Shown: positions 1 to 6,586, counted from the stretch's first letter. The stretch: DNA of 6,651 nt from Candidatus Gastranaerophilales bacterium (GCA_028277195.1 JANQGS010000143.1:1-6651), one strand, 5' to 3'. The notes: generated by a model not told the origin, from the sequence alone. Numbers and translations: made by a program.

Positions 1-177
1 CTAGGTGCCTTAAAATAAAAAATTTTCTCAAATTTCCCGCCCACCCAACCCCAGTGGTGGTTAAGGGGAGCGAAGCAGGCGGCGCTGTCCGCATTTCGCA
101 GGCTTCGCTCCCCTTAACCACCACTGGGGTTGGGTGGGCGGGAAATTTGAGAAAATTTTTTATTTTAAGGCACCTAG
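1..177. repeat. Perfect 76-bp inverted repeat (fold-back / MITE-like element)
   Basis: Bases 1-76 and 102-177 are exact reverse complements with no mismatch; the 25-nt spacer (77-101) can form only a small 4-bp inner stem (79-82 with 89-92). Each arm has an AT-rich outer part (about 7-35), a C-rich middle (36-52) and an inner core TTAAGGGGAGCGAAGC (61-76). The outer end reads CCTAGG at 173-178, but the left end touches the window edge, so the true length and any target-site duplication cannot be judged. There is no open reading frame. In RNA it would form a very long hairpin, and it lies 13 bp past the stop codon of the pyruvyl transferase gene, so it may also end that transcript. It could be a non-autonomous mobile element, a large REP-like repeat, or a fold-back artefact of amplification or assembly at a contig end. 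The presence of the repeat is certain; its nature is not. Confidence 0.9.
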
Positions 178-190
178 GTTGTTATATTAA

Positions 191-1450
191 TCAAGAAATA
201 ATTTCCCTTAGCTTATAACCGGCAAATTCGGCCCTCTGCCTGATACCCTGATAATTATCGCGCATTTTCAGGGAAATATCCTCGCGATTATTTACCAAAT
301 CCCCCAGTAAGCCGCAGATATAGCCTGTATTTGCGTTTTCCCCCGGAGAAACACAATATGACAGGTCACCGTAAACTTCTTTGTTTATACCCATTGCCTT
401 TATGCTGTAAGCCAGGCTAATCGTGGGCACAAAGCCCGAAAAAGCGGCTATTGCAGAGTGAGTTCTCGCACCGATAAAACACTTAAGGCTGCCTATTATG
501 TATTTTGTTTCAGCTGCGGTGTACCCGGGAGACAGCAAAAACAGCCATTCATCGGAATTAGCGATATTTTCCTTTACGGATTTGAGAAAAACATAGTCAT
601 TATTATTGTTTTCGTGTACAACATGGGGAATAAGACAGACCGGCAGGTTAAATTTGTCTTTTACCTCTTTAACCAGCCCGATACAAAACTCTTTCCACTT
701 GGCCAAATCACCGTTAGCCCAGTATTTTGCCATTAAAGGGCTTAAGTTTATCCCGATGCCGTTTTTTACCCCTTCTAAAGAGTCAAAATCATCCGGCTTT
801 ACCGGCTCCATAAGAAAGGCAGGGTCAGAAACCCTGTAAACGTTCTTATTCACCCCGATACTGTCCAGGTATTCAATGGTTACGTCTTCCCTCGCAAAAA
901 TAGCCGTAACCTTTTTTAAGTGCCCGGCCATGAACTTTTCGTATAGGGGATTTTCCCTGAAAGGCCCTACTGACGCGCCCCAGATTATGCAGGGCTTTTT
1001 ATGGCTTAAAACAACATCATCCGTATCCGTAAAATATCTTGGGAGTCCATAATCAAGGGAATAGTTGTCGCCTCCTGCACACAGGACTGCGGTGCAGTCG
1101 GGCAGGTCATTCAATATGTTTTTATGCGTCCTTTTCTTGCGCTCTAAATCCTCAAACTTTCCATACAGGTTTAAATCATGGGATATTTTATCCATAACAG
1201 CCGCCAGGGATAGTTTTTCCTTAAAAGTCCTTCTTTTATACGTAAACGGGACGTGTTTTATTCTTTCATCGTATTCACCGGCTGCCTGGGCCTTGTAAAT
1301 TTTATCCGAGAGAAAGCGGCTTTCGGCAATATAGCTGTTATTACCACCAAAAACACCATCGAGGATTTTTACTGTTCCCCTTATTATGGCTTCACATCCC
1401 TTATTTTCGTAAGATGCGTTGCCGGTCAGGATAAATTTATTCTCACTCAT
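191..1450 (-). CDS. Polysaccharide pyruvyl transferase family protein
   Basis: This 419-residue cytoplasmic protein matches the polysaccharide pyruvyl transferase family (CsaB/WcaK/EpsI type), whose members move pyruvate from phosphoenolpyruvate onto a sugar as a ketal. Visible family landmarks, in order: the N-terminal TGNASYENKGCEAI segment (9-22), CAGGDNYSLDYG (124-135), the IWGASVGPF strand-loop (156-164), AREDVTIEYLDSIGV (186-200), SDPAFL (208-213), LIPHVVHE (273-280), and the C-terminal GARTHSAIAAFSG (327-339) with R329 and H331, followed by PTISLAYSIKAMG (342-354). There is no signal peptide or membrane segment, and the length is normal. The start is supported by AAGGAAA (complement of 1456-1462), five bases before the ATG. 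It is transcribed leftwards from a gap shared with the radical SAM gene and ends at the palindrome. The family call is firm; the sugar acceptor is unknown, and some relatives act on other substrates. Confidence 0.9.
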   Translation of the reverse strand: MSENKFILTGNASYENKGCEAIIRGTVKILDGVFGGNNSYIAESRFLSDKIYKAQAAGEYDERIKHVPFTYKRRTFKEKLSLAAVMDKISHDLNLYGKFEDLERKKRTHKNILNDLPDCTAVLCAGGDNYSLDYGLPRYFTDTDDVVLSHKKPCIIWGASVGPFRENPLYEKFMAGHLKKVTAIFAREDVTIEYLDSIGVNKNVYRVSDPAFLMEPVKPDDFDSLEGVKNGIGINLSPLMAKYWANGDLAKWKEFCIGLVKEVKDKFNLPVCLIPHVVHENNNNDYVFLKSVKENIANSDEWLFLLSPGYTAAETKYIIGSLKCFIGARTHSAIAAFSGFVPTISLAYSIKAMGINKEVYGDLSYCVSPGENANTGYICGLLGDLVNNREDISLKMRDNYQGIRQRAEFAGYKLREIIS

Positions 1451-1482
1451 AAATATTTCCTTTTTATGTTACTTTATAATAC
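1451..1482. promoter_or_regulatory. Divergent promoter gap between pyruvyl transferase and radical SAM genes
   Basis: Only 32 bp separate the two start codons. Leftwards, TATTAT (complement of 1476-1481) is a fair -10 box followed by a Shine-Dalgarno AAGGAAA (complement of 1456-1462). Rightwards, TATAAT lies at 1475-1480 only two bases before the ATG at 1483, and TATGTT (1465-1470) and TACTTT (1470-1475) are weaker alternatives that would place the transcript start at about the ATG. No ribosome binding site precedes 1483, and a TAA at 1477-1479 excludes any earlier in-frame start. No clear -35 box is seen on either strand, so any upstream elements would lie inside the opposite gene. The assignment rests on motif inspection only. 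Confidence 0.45.
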
Positions 1483-2016
1483 ATGGAAAACAGGCATGCC
1501 TGGAACTTTAACGAACCGCTCAGGAAGAGAACTGTAATTATAGACTGGTTAACGACCCTATGGTGCAATTACAGGTGCTCTTACTGTTTTCAGCCTGAAC
1601 ATGGAAGGCACTCAAAGTATATTCCAAGGAAAAGAATTACAAGAATAATAAATAAAATCCTGGGAAAACAAATATCAAACCACTGTTTTGACAATTACCC
1701 GGCAAAAAAATGGGTAGAAAATATCCAAAAAATTGCTGAGGGCAGAAAAGCAGTTTTATCCTTAACCGGGGGCGAACCGTTCCTGGACAGGAAAAATTTT
1801 CATTATGTATTAAAATCCCTCTGTGAAACGGAAGAGGTTGATAATATAAAAATAGACACTAACGGGTCTTTTGCCCCGGAATTTTATGAAGATGTAAACA
1901 AGGAAAAAATACGTCTTTTTGTGAGTTTTCATCCCGAGTATGCAGGGCTTGAAGAGTGCTTTAATAAGGTTCAAAGAATTATTGACAACGGCTTTAAGCG
2001 CTGGTGGATTTTGTAA
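1483..2016 (+). CDS. Radical SAM enzyme, N-terminal part (frame-disrupted gene)
   Basis: This is the first half (177 residues) of a radical SAM protein. C28, C32 and C35 form the CxxxCxxC motif (WCNYRCSYCF) that binds the [4Fe-4S] cluster; SLTGGEPFLD (93-102) is the GGEP motif that contacts the methionine amino group of S-adenosylmethionine; KIDTNGS (123-129) and VSFHPEYAG (147-155) are later strands of the partial TIM barrel. The frame ends after NGFKRWWIL at TAA 2014-2016, in the middle of the barrel, and homology-like sequence continues at once in the -1 frame. The intact protein would be about 353 residues. The product would be cytoplasmic and oxygen-sensitive. The ATG at 1483 is the first possible start after the in-frame TAA at 1477, although no Shine-Dalgarno is visible. 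It is either a gene broken by a one-base deletion, a sequencing error, or a split protein. Substrate unknown. Confidence 0.8.
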   Translation: MENRHAWNFNEPLRKRTVIIDWLTTLWCNYRCSYCFQPEHGRHSKYIPRKRITRIINKILGKQISNHCFDNYPAKKWVENIQKIAEGRKAVLSLTGGEPFLDRKNFHYVLKSLCETEEVDNIKIDTNGSFAPEFYEDVNKEKIRLFVSFHPEYAGLEECFNKVQRIIDNGFKRWWIL

Positions 2017-2018
2017 TG
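1998..2018 (+). other. Frame disruption with TAATG stop/start overlap in the radical SAM gene
   Basis: The reading frame of the N-terminal half must pass into the -1 frame between 1998 (just after an in-frame TAA of the second frame at 1995-1997) and 2013 (just before the TAA of the first frame). Adding one G next to the GG at 2003-2004 would give KRWVDFVMAPG; adding one T to the TTTT run at 2009-2012 would give KRWWIFVMAPG. Both restore a single protein. The TAA stop (2014-2016) shares its last A with an ATG (2016-2018) in the second frame, and GGTGGA (2003-2008) sits seven bases before it as a weak Shine-Dalgarno, so termination-reinitiation could make the second half separately. No classical -1 slippery heptamer is present. 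Confidence 0.75.
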
Positions 2019-2543
2019 GCTCCCGGGCAAAGAGAGCGCTATGTTGAAGTGAGGGATAAATTCGCGGAAATTAATATTTCGGTATCACCCAATGTTTATC
2101 AAAATTACTCGAGCCCGGAAACAGCCAGGAATGAAGCATCTATATACAAAAACCATTTAAATGAATTTGATATAAGAAACAAATGCCATCTTGTAAGCCT
2201 GAAAAACAAGCAATTATGCAAGTTCCCGCAAATAGGCTTCAGTATTATGCCTGACGGGAGTATTTATAACAGCTGTTTTCCCGGGAACAGGCTGGATTTT
2301 TTCAAAGCCCCGAGAGGGAAAATAGACAGCCTGTTATTCCCAAAAACAGTGCTATGCCCGAATAATCGCTGTGTTATTTCTTACAGGTACTCTTTCCAGG
2401 AAAACTGCACGAGAAATTATGAGTCCCTGAATATACTTGAGAACTTCTCAAAAGGCGCTTTAACCTCCTGCCCGAGCATTAATACAAAATGCACTGCCGC
2501 TACTAACCCCAACCCGAATACAGACAGGAAAATCTCGGTATAA
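2004..2543 (+). CDS. Radical SAM enzyme, C-terminal part with extra cysteines
   Basis: This is the second half of the radical SAM protein, opening with DFVMAPGQRERYVEV, a typical late strand and helix of the barrel. If translated alone, the likely start is the ATG at 2016 (175 residues) or GTG at 2004 (179). Six cysteines lie at 61, 72, 91, 118, 123 and 135, counted from the GTG. They flank CKFPQIGFSIMPDGSIYNSC (72-91), which has the form of a SPASM/twitch-like auxiliary cluster region (Cys, a hydrophobic strand, a P-D-G turn, then Cys), and CPNNRC (118-123). These residues could bind a second Fe-S cluster; that is inference. From about residue 150 the sequence has no family look and is antisense to the last 41 codons of the flippase gene, so the native end may have been lost or the tail may be unconstrained. 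The catalytic N-terminal cysteines are in the other frame. Confidence 0.7.
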   Translation: MDFVMAPGQRERYVEVRDKFAEINISVSPNVYQNYSSPETARNEASIYKNHLNEFDIRNKCHLVSLKNKQLCKFPQIGFSIMPDGSIYNSCFPGNRLDFFKAPRGKIDSLLFPKTVLCPNNRCVISYRYSFQENCTRNYESLNILENFSKGALTSCPSINTKCTAATNPNPNTDRKISV

Positions 2544-3928
2544 CTATCAGGCTGTGCCTGTAAAATAAGGCTTCCGGCTATTATATACAGCAATAAACCC
2601 TTTAATAAATTGATAATAAAAAAGGAATAATATTCCGTTAGCCTGATATTCAGTATCTTACTGGCTATCCTGGGCTGGAAATAGGTCTTTGTCAATAAAA
2701 CGGGGGCTAAAGTGCCGAGTGCAACCCCGACAATCCCGAGTTTAAAGACCACGACAAAAATAATACTGCAAATAATATTGACAATGCCTTCAAAAATGGA
2801 CAAATATGCAAAATGCTGGTGCGTGTTTGTGGAAAACATATACTGCACTCCCGCAGCCTGGCTAAAACCCGCAAAATAACTGAAAGCCAGTATTATCATT
2901 GGCAAATATGCCTGAGTATAGTTATCTCCCAGCCAAATTCCCAAAAAAGGAAAACCGACCAGCAGGAAACTGAAAAAAATAAAACAGGACATGGCTATAA
3001 CAACTTTTGATACAAGAAAAAACAGCCTGACCCTGTATTGCTCTGGTTTATTATCAACATACCTGGAGAAAAAAGGGTTAAGCACCCCGATAAATGACAG
3101 GTTAAAAGTGTTAGCTGTCCTGTTTAACTTATTGGCAACGGAATAGGGGGTTACCAGGCTGACTGAGATAAATACGGCTGTAATAAGCTCGTCCGTTTTA
3201 AACCTCAGTATCTCCGCAACCTGTATGGAAAAACTCTTTCCGCTGTATCCCAGGAGTTTTTTAATTGTGTTTTTATTAATTAATTGAAATTGGAGTAAGT
3301 TGAATTTTGCCAGCCTCATGGAAAAGTAGAAATATAATAAATTCGCGAAAAATGTTGTAAAAAGCGTACAAAGGCTGATTTCAACAAGCCCGAAATTATT
3401 CAGCAGCAGCATTGCAACCAAAGCGGAATTTAAAATAAGCTGGAAAAGCTGGACGGAGGAGATTATATCAAACCTTATATGCGCCGAAATAACGGAAAAA
3501 AAGGATTTAAAAAGAAAGGTCAGACCCAGGTTGCCCCCCATAATCATGACAAGAATCGAAATAAGGGAATAATCCTTAATTTCGAGCAAATTCATTGTAA
3601 CAGCAGTAATAATGCTTATTATTGTTATGATTACCGCAATAATTATATTGAGAAAAAACCCGTTATTGCATATATTATTGAACTCTTCCCTGTCGTTATT
3701 GCCCACGGCAACCGCCAGGTATCTCTGTACGGCACTGGTTATGCCCAGCTCCGCATATCCGCAGTAATTCGCAAAGATATTCACCAGTGCCCAGATACCG
3801 TACCTGTAATCACCCAGTGTCTTAATCATAAGCGGGGTGAGGAAAAACAGTACCGCAACCAGGGCAAGCTGGTATGAAAACCTGGAAACTGAGGATAATG
3901 CGAGGTTTTTAAAGTCTTTTTTGTCCAA
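2417..3928 (-). CDS. Wzx-like polysaccharide flippase (MATE/MOP superfamily)
   Basis: This 503-residue integral membrane protein has the hydrophobic pattern and length of the MOP-superfamily polysaccharide transporters (Wzx/RfbX type), with roughly 12-14 membrane segments, for example about 17-37, 90-113, 120-145, 160-178, 182-202, 303-328, 340-360, 380-396, 398-415, 436-456 and 464-486. Family-like features are the N-terminal LTPLMIKTLGDYRYGIWAL (30-48), LGITSAVQRYLAVAVG (61-76), where the SAVQRYLA segment is typical, and SVISAHIRFD (145-154). The role is to flip an undecaprenyl-linked glycan repeat unit across the inner membrane. The start is TTG at 3926-3928: GAGAGG lies six bases upstream (complement of 3935-3940), and an upstream in-frame ATG is closed by TGA within five codons. 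The end overlaps the radical SAM frame by 127 bp, yet the last membrane helix and charged tail look complete, so the flippase is probably the real protein in the overlap. Confidence 0.9.
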   Translation of the reverse strand: MDKKDFKNLALSSVSRFSYQLALVAVLFFLTPLMIKTLGDYRYGIWALVNIFANYCGYAELGITSAVQRYLAVAVGNNDREEFNNICNNGFFLNIIIAVIITIISIITAVTMNLLEIKDYSLISILVMIMGGNLGLTFLFKSFFSVISAHIRFDIISSVQLFQLILNSALVAMLLLNNFGLVEISLCTLFTTFFANLLYFYFSMRLAKFNLLQFQLINKNTIKKLLGYSGKSFSIQVAEILRFKTDELITAVFISVSLVTPYSVANKLNRTANTFNLSFIGVLNPFFSRYVDNKPEQYRVRLFFLVSKVVIAMSCFIFFSFLLVGFPFLGIWLGDNYTQAYLPMIILAFSYFAGFSQAAGVQYMFSTNTHQHFAYLSIFEGIVNIICSIIFVVVFKLGIVGVALGTLAPVLLTKTYFQPRIASKILNIRLTEYYSFFIINLLKGLLLYIIAGSLILQAQPDSYTEIFLSVFGLGLVAAVHFVLMLGQEVKAPFEKFSSIFRDS

Positions 3929-3977
3929 TACAGACCTCTCTCAAAAAGCTGCCATTTTTTATAATATAATATAAAGT
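3929..3977. promoter_or_regulatory. Divergent AT-rich promoter between flippase and hydrolase genes
   Basis: The gap is 49 bp. Rightwards there are two overlapping perfect TATAAT boxes (3960-3965 and 3965-3970) plus TATAAA (3970-3975). The second ends seven bases before the ATG at 3978, which would put transcription initiation at or beside the start codon, and no Shine-Dalgarno is seen there; a leaderless mRNA is therefore plausible. Leftwards, TATTAT (complement of 3966-3971 or 3961-3966) is a possible -10 box, and the flippase has a clear ribosome binding site, GAGAGG, complement of 3935-3940, six bases before its TTG. No -35 hexamer close to TTGACA is seen for either direction. Confidence 0.5.
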
Positions 3978-5639
3978 ATGAAAAAAATATTATTGTTTTT
4001 TATATGTTTTTTTATAATGTTTATCCTGCTTAAACCCCGGGGAAAGAGCGAAGACGACTTAACGCCAGTAACGGTTTTTAATAGGGAAATTAAAAAAATA
4101 AGCCCTGAGCACAGTTTTATCGGGGTTAACTGGCAGGGAGACACTGAGCTTAACAGCAGGCTCTTTTCCAACCCCGGCCATTTTAATGCGTTTATAAAAA
4201 CCCTGAAGGACCTGAATATTGATACAATCCGCTACCCCGGCGGGGAAAATGTAGCTTATTATTTCTGGGATGTGCCGAATGAGCGGGTTTTTCGGTATCT
4301 AAAGCAGTTAAAAAAACAAAATCCCAAAATTTTATACAGGAATTCCATTAAAAAAAACGACAGGATTACATTTGGCGAGTTCCTTGATTTTTGTAAAAAA
4401 GCGGGAATAAAAGCCACCATACAGTTAAACACCCATACGTACTTTGACAGGGAAAAAAACGCCATAGTACCGTTAAAAGAGTATCAAAGGGGTATATCAG
4501 GCAAAAGAATACGCAAAACAGGCAAGGTTAACTGGCAGCTCGTTGATAAAGCGGCCAAATATGCGGCACAACAGGTTAAATGGGCTAAAAAAAACAATTA
4601 TTCCGATGTTATAGCATACTGGGAACTGGGCAATGAGGAAATGGGCAGCGCTCCGCTAAATTCCATATATACCGGCAATGAATACGGGGAGCTGGCTGCC
4701 CGTTATATTAAGGAAATTATTAAAGTTGACCCGTCAGTCAGAATAATCCGCACGGGAGCGGCAAACCCCGTTAAAAAAGCCCGGCATATAAATGAATGGA
4801 GCAGGGCTGTTTCTAACAACGCGAGCCTGCAAGAATACAATAACTTTATATTTGCGGTAACGAACCACTTTTACGTATACGGTGACTCCGGAAAAGACTC
4901 GTCCTTCGGCGCTTTCAGGGATAATGCCCTCTATAACCCGAAGCTGGACGTCAGCAAAAGGCTGGACTTTCATAAAACAATCCTTGATGAGGCAAATTTA
5001 GGCAGGGCGGTTATTTTTGTAAATGAGTTTAACGCGTCTTATTTTGACAGCCTGTACTGCCATAGCTGGATAGGCGCTATCGGTAATGCACACCTGATGC
5101 TTAACTGCGCAAATTCCCCTTTATGCTATCACATGGATTATTTTAACCTTTTCCACCATTATTTTATTATTAATAATGTTTATTCCAATAAGGGTTTCGG
5201 GGTATTGCATTATGCGTACAATTCCTCTTATCCTATTGTCAGGTACCCCGTTGCCGGCGTTATAAAACTGCTTAATGAAAACATAAAGGGCTCCGTGCTT
5301 AAAACCAATTTTGATGCCCCGGGCGCGTACGCCGTTGCGGCCAGGGACGGGAATATTATAAAAGTGATACTCCTTAACAAGGAAAAAAGCAAAAAGGTAA
5401 AATTAAATTTTGACGGGTTTAAACACCCGGCCTACGTTGGGAACAGTTCTCTCGGGATTAACGTCCCGGAGGGATTTACACCCTTAAAAACGGGGACTTC
5501 CAGCTCAAATCCCCCTGAAATAGCGCAGTTAAATATACTTGAAAACGGCATTAAGGTGCTTGGCGAGGCTTCTTCGGGTTATGACGTTACGCTTCCCGCC
5601 AATACTCTTTCGGTTTTTTCGTTTAAACTCCGGGAGTAA
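3978..5639 (+). CDS. Membrane-anchored GH51-like glycoside hydrolase (clan GH-A)
   Basis: This 553-residue protein begins MKKILLFFICFFIMFILLK, a short basic start and one hydrophobic segment with no clear signal-peptidase site or lipobox, so it is probably an N-terminal anchor with the rest outside the inner membrane. The body reads as a (beta/alpha)8 clan GH-A barrel: LNIDTIRYPGGENVAYYFW (79-97) resembles the early strands of alpha-L-arabinofuranosidases and relatives. YWELGNEE (214-221) supplies the general acid/base E220 after N219, and AVIFVNEFNAS (344-354) the nucleophile E350. A beta-sandwich follows from about 410 to the end, closing NTLSVFSFKLRE as in GH51-type C-terminal domains. All catalytic residues are present, so a retaining mechanism is expected; arabinofuranosidase is one option among several (GH51, GH79, GH39 relatives). 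It shares a transcription unit with the following GT2, which suggests trimming of the same polysaccharide rather than feeding. The ATG has no visible Shine-Dalgarno. Confidence 0.82.
   Translation: MKKILLFFICFFIMFILLKPRGKSEDDLTPVTVFNREIKKISPEHSFIGVNWQGDTELNSRLFSNPGHFNAFIKTLKDLNIDTIRYPGGENVAYYFWDVPNERVFRYLKQLKKQNPKILYRNSIKKNDRITFGEFLDFCKKAGIKATIQLNTHTYFDREKNAIVPLKEYQRGISGKRIRKTGKVNWQLVDKAAKYAAQQVKWAKKNNYSDVIAYWELGNEEMGSAPLNSIYTGNEYGELAARYIKEIIKVDPSVRIIRTGAANPVKKARHINEWSRAVSNNASLQEYNNFIFAVTNHFYVYGDSGKDSSFGAFRDNALYNPKLDVSKRLDFHKTILDEANLGRAVIFVNEFNASYFDSLYCHSWIGAIGNAHLMLNCANSPLCYHMDYFNLFHHYFIINNVYSNKGFGVLHYAYNSSYPIVRYPVAGVIKLLNENIKGSVLKTNFDAPGAYAVAARDGNIIKVILLNKEKSKKVKLNFDGFKHPAYVGNSSLGINVPEGFTPLKTGTSSSNPPEIAQLNILENGIKVLGEASSGYDVTLPANTLSVFSFKLRE
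5632..5636 (+). promoter_or_regulatory. Shine-Dalgarno for the GT2 gene, inside the hydrolase end
   Basis: GGGAG lies in the last two sense codons of the hydrolase gene, eight bases before the ATG at 5645. It supports that start for the glycosyltransferase and suggests that the two genes are translationally coupled on one mRNA. Confidence 0.6.
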
Positions 5640-5644
5640 GCCAA

Positions 5645-6553
5645 ATGTTAGTCTCGGTTATAATACCAACCTATAACTCCGCAAAATTTATATCTTCAGC
5701 CGTAAACTCAGTGCTGCTGCAGACGTACCAGGCATTTGAAATACTTATCATTGACGACGGTTCAACCGATAATACAAAACAGGTTGTTGAGGGATTTGAG
5801 GATGATAGAATCAAATATTTTTACCGGGAAAATGCCGGGCCGTCCGCTGCCAGAAACCTTGGCTTAAAAAACGCAAAGGGTGATTTTGTGGCGTTTTTGG
5901 ATGCTGATGATTTATGGCTTCCTCAAAAACTTGAGTACCAGCTGGATGTTTTCCGGGAAAAACCCGGTATTTGCCTGGTGTTTTCCGCCTTTTCCCTGAG
6001 ATTTGAGGGCAGCGATAAAACACAGGTAAAAACTTTCCGCAATTTCGAGCATAACAGGCTCATTGAAAACTTGCTCCTGGATTTTTCCAATACCGTGCCT
6101 TATCCGAGTACAACGTTGATAAAAAAGTCCGTTCTTGATGATGCGGGTTATTTTGACACGGGCTTTTTTTCCTCCGAGGACTGGGATTTATGGTTGAGGC
6201 TGGCGACAAAAGCTAATTTTTACTGCCTAAACAGGGTACTGGTCAGCAGGTTTAAGCCAAAGACAAGCATTACCGGCTCCCTGAACCTTGAAGACATTGA
6301 AAATGTAAACTTACAGGTAGTAAACAAGTTTTTCAAAAACAACCCCGATAAGGTTTACCTTAAATCCGGGGCACTGGCCGCAATTTACTATGCGCTCGCG
6401 GTTTCCTATTTTTACAGGAACAGGAAAGACCCGCCTTTCAGGAAGATTTTCAGGTGCTTGTTAACCTGTTTTAAACACCGGCCCGCATTTTTTTGCAATT
6501 TAGGTAAAACCAGGTTTCTTTTAAGGCTTTTTATAGATATTATACCAAAATGA
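5645..6553 (+). CDS. Family 2 glycosyltransferase
   Basis: This 302-residue protein is a classic GT-A-fold inverting glycosyltransferase of family GT2. VSVIIPTYNSAKFISSAVNS (3-22) is the opening nucleotide-binding strand and helix; EILIIDDGSTDNT (32-44) carries the D37-D38 pair that holds the uridine; NAGPSAARNLGLKNAKGDFV (63-82) is the typical connecting stretch; FLDADDLW (84-91) contains the DxD-type metal and sugar-diphosphate site (D86, D88); SSEDWDLWLRLA (176-187) has the ED motif with the likely catalytic base D179. There is no obvious membrane segment, but the C-terminal ~60 residues are basic and aromatic (for example YFYRNR and CFKHRP) and may sit on the membrane surface. It probably adds one sugar from a nucleotide-sugar donor to a lipid-linked glycan; donor and acceptor cannot be read from sequence. 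It begins five bases after the hydrolase stop, and its length is usual for single-domain GT2 enzymes. Confidence 0.93.
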   Translation: MLVSVIIPTYNSAKFISSAVNSVLLQTYQAFEILIIDDGSTDNTKQVVEGFEDDRIKYFYRENAGPSAARNLGLKNAKGDFVAFLDADDLWLPQKLEYQLDVFREKPGICLVFSAFSLRFEGSDKTQVKTFRNFEHNRLIENLLLDFSNTVPYPSTTLIKKSVLDDAGYFDTGFFSSEDWDLWLRLATKANFYCLNRVLVSRFKPKTSITGSLNLEDIENVNLQVVNKFFKNNPDKVYLKSGALAAIYYALAVSYFYRNRKDPPFRKIFRCLLTCFKHRPAFFCNLGKTRFLLRLFIDIIPK

Positions 6554-6586
6554 ACCTGAGTTGCTAATTAACCGTAAATTTATTCA

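Noticed and set aside
1..177. Integron attC site or CRISPR repeat
   Set aside because: The palindrome is exact rather than imperfect with extrahelical bases, the ends do not fit the RYYYAAC/GTTRRRY core pattern, and there is no array of repeats and spacers.
458..1537. Rightward frames of 77-94 codons antisense to the pyruvyl transferase gene
   Set aside because: They have no ribosome binding sites or family motifs and lie wholly or mostly over a gene with clear family landmarks; they are frame shadows.
1993..2013. Programmed -1 ribosomal frameshift site
   Set aside because: No X XXY YYZ slippery heptamer exists in the first reading frame before the stop and no obvious downstream pseudoknot is seen; a simple indel or TAATG reinitiation explains the data better.
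3479..3877. 132-codon rightward frame inside the flippase gene
   Set aside because: It is antisense to well-defined membrane segments and has no start signal; its Asn/Lys/Tyr-rich composition is what antisense of hydrophobic codons gives.
3978..4040. Lipoprotein signal (Cys at residue 10 of the hydrolase)
   Set aside because: The residues before it (LFFI) do not fit the L-[AS]-[GA]-C lipobox, and the hydrophobic stretch continues past it.
3959..4171. Leftward 70-codon frame over the hydrolase start, ending in a hydrophobic stretch
   Set aside because: The hydrophobic end is simply the complement of AT-rich promoter and anchor codons; it covers the hydrolase N-terminus and lacks a ribosome binding site.
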